Below are positions 43,104 through 43,190 of a stretch of 43,190 nucleotides of DNA, in pieces. The stretch is from positions 1-43,190 of the forward strand of contig JAVKSL010000015.1 of the NCBI GenBank assembly GCA_039583695.1. The letters run 5' to 3'. A program made the position numbers and the translations under genes. The notes beneath the pieces are model-generated. The model was not told the origin of the DNA. It made no database searches and saw only the letters and a program-made list of their open reading frames with translations. Each line of letters starts with the position of its first letter. Positions within the stretch are counted from its first letter, which is position 1. The DNA comes from JAVKSL01 sp039583695. Lineage in GTDB: Bacteria; Actinomycetota; Acidimicrobiia; Acidimicrobiales; JAJPHD01.

Positions 43104-43190
43104 GTCAGCAAGGCTAGACCGAAGTTACGTGCCCTCAGCCCCCGGACGTACCCCACCAGCAGCATTGATGGGTGATTTGAGTCGGAGAAT

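Overview
The window is high-GC DNA with densely packed genes, many GTG/TTG starts and 4-base stop/start overlaps. It encodes a mycothiol-dependent (maleylpyruvate-isomerase type) protein, SnoaL-fused ECF sigma factors and a Leloir galactose pathway. Together these suggest an uncultured, probably soil-type actinobacterium; an acidimicrobial lineage is a guess and not shown by the sequence. No rRNA, tRNA or CRISPR array was recognised.

Left part (1-14000): an accessory, decaying region. It holds remnants of at least four transposon families (IS110, a DDE integrase, IS982, an IS605 OrfB/TnpB-like piece), two broken excisionase-type helix-turn-helix genes flanking an intact secreted protein, and several broken cargo genes (an AhpD-like pair, a VOC enzyme, a YraQ-type permease, a P-type ATPase shred). 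Inside this wreckage sits an apparently working stress-control module: two SnoaL-fused ECF sigma genes (6713-7618 and 8084-8974), a carboxymuconolactone-decarboxylase (CMD)/AhpD-like gene (5643-6293) and a VOC gene (9058-9417). I find five promoters of the form NGTCACA-N16-YGTC, all with exactly 16 bases between the boxes. The three nearest the first sigma gene end in TGTC and the two at the second end in CGTC. A TetR regulator with a divergent partner gene and two operator-like palindromes lies at 3633-4655. An MFS transporter and an SDR oxidoreductase close this part.

Middle (14000-25800): a tightly overlapping minus-strand operon (class II aldolase - CMD protein - methyltransferase - MarR), then a mycothiol-dependent enzyme and a Dyp-type peroxidase. 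The CMD and peroxidase genes each carry one in-frame TAG codon. An aldo/keto reductase follows. Next is a sugar ABC importer (binding protein, permease, ATPase) with a palindromic operator in its promoter, beside galT and convergent galK-galE: one locus for import and Leloir metabolism of a sugar, probably galactose.

Right part (25800-43190): the most striking block is a four-gene plus-strand operon nurA-herA-mre11-rad50 (25848-32005), the gene set used for DNA-end resection in archaea, here in an actinobacterial setting with intact catalytic motifs. It is followed by a minus-strand ABC-2 exporter and a glycerol-3-phosphate cluster (glpD, an alkyl-DHAP-synthase-like flavoprotein, a glycerol kinase) with a duplicated operator-like repeat between glpD and the flavoprotein. 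A K+-channel-like protein without the usual selectivity filter, an acyl-CoA dehydrogenase, trpD, a small unknown protein and a stand-alone Lrp/AsnC ligand-binding domain finish the window.
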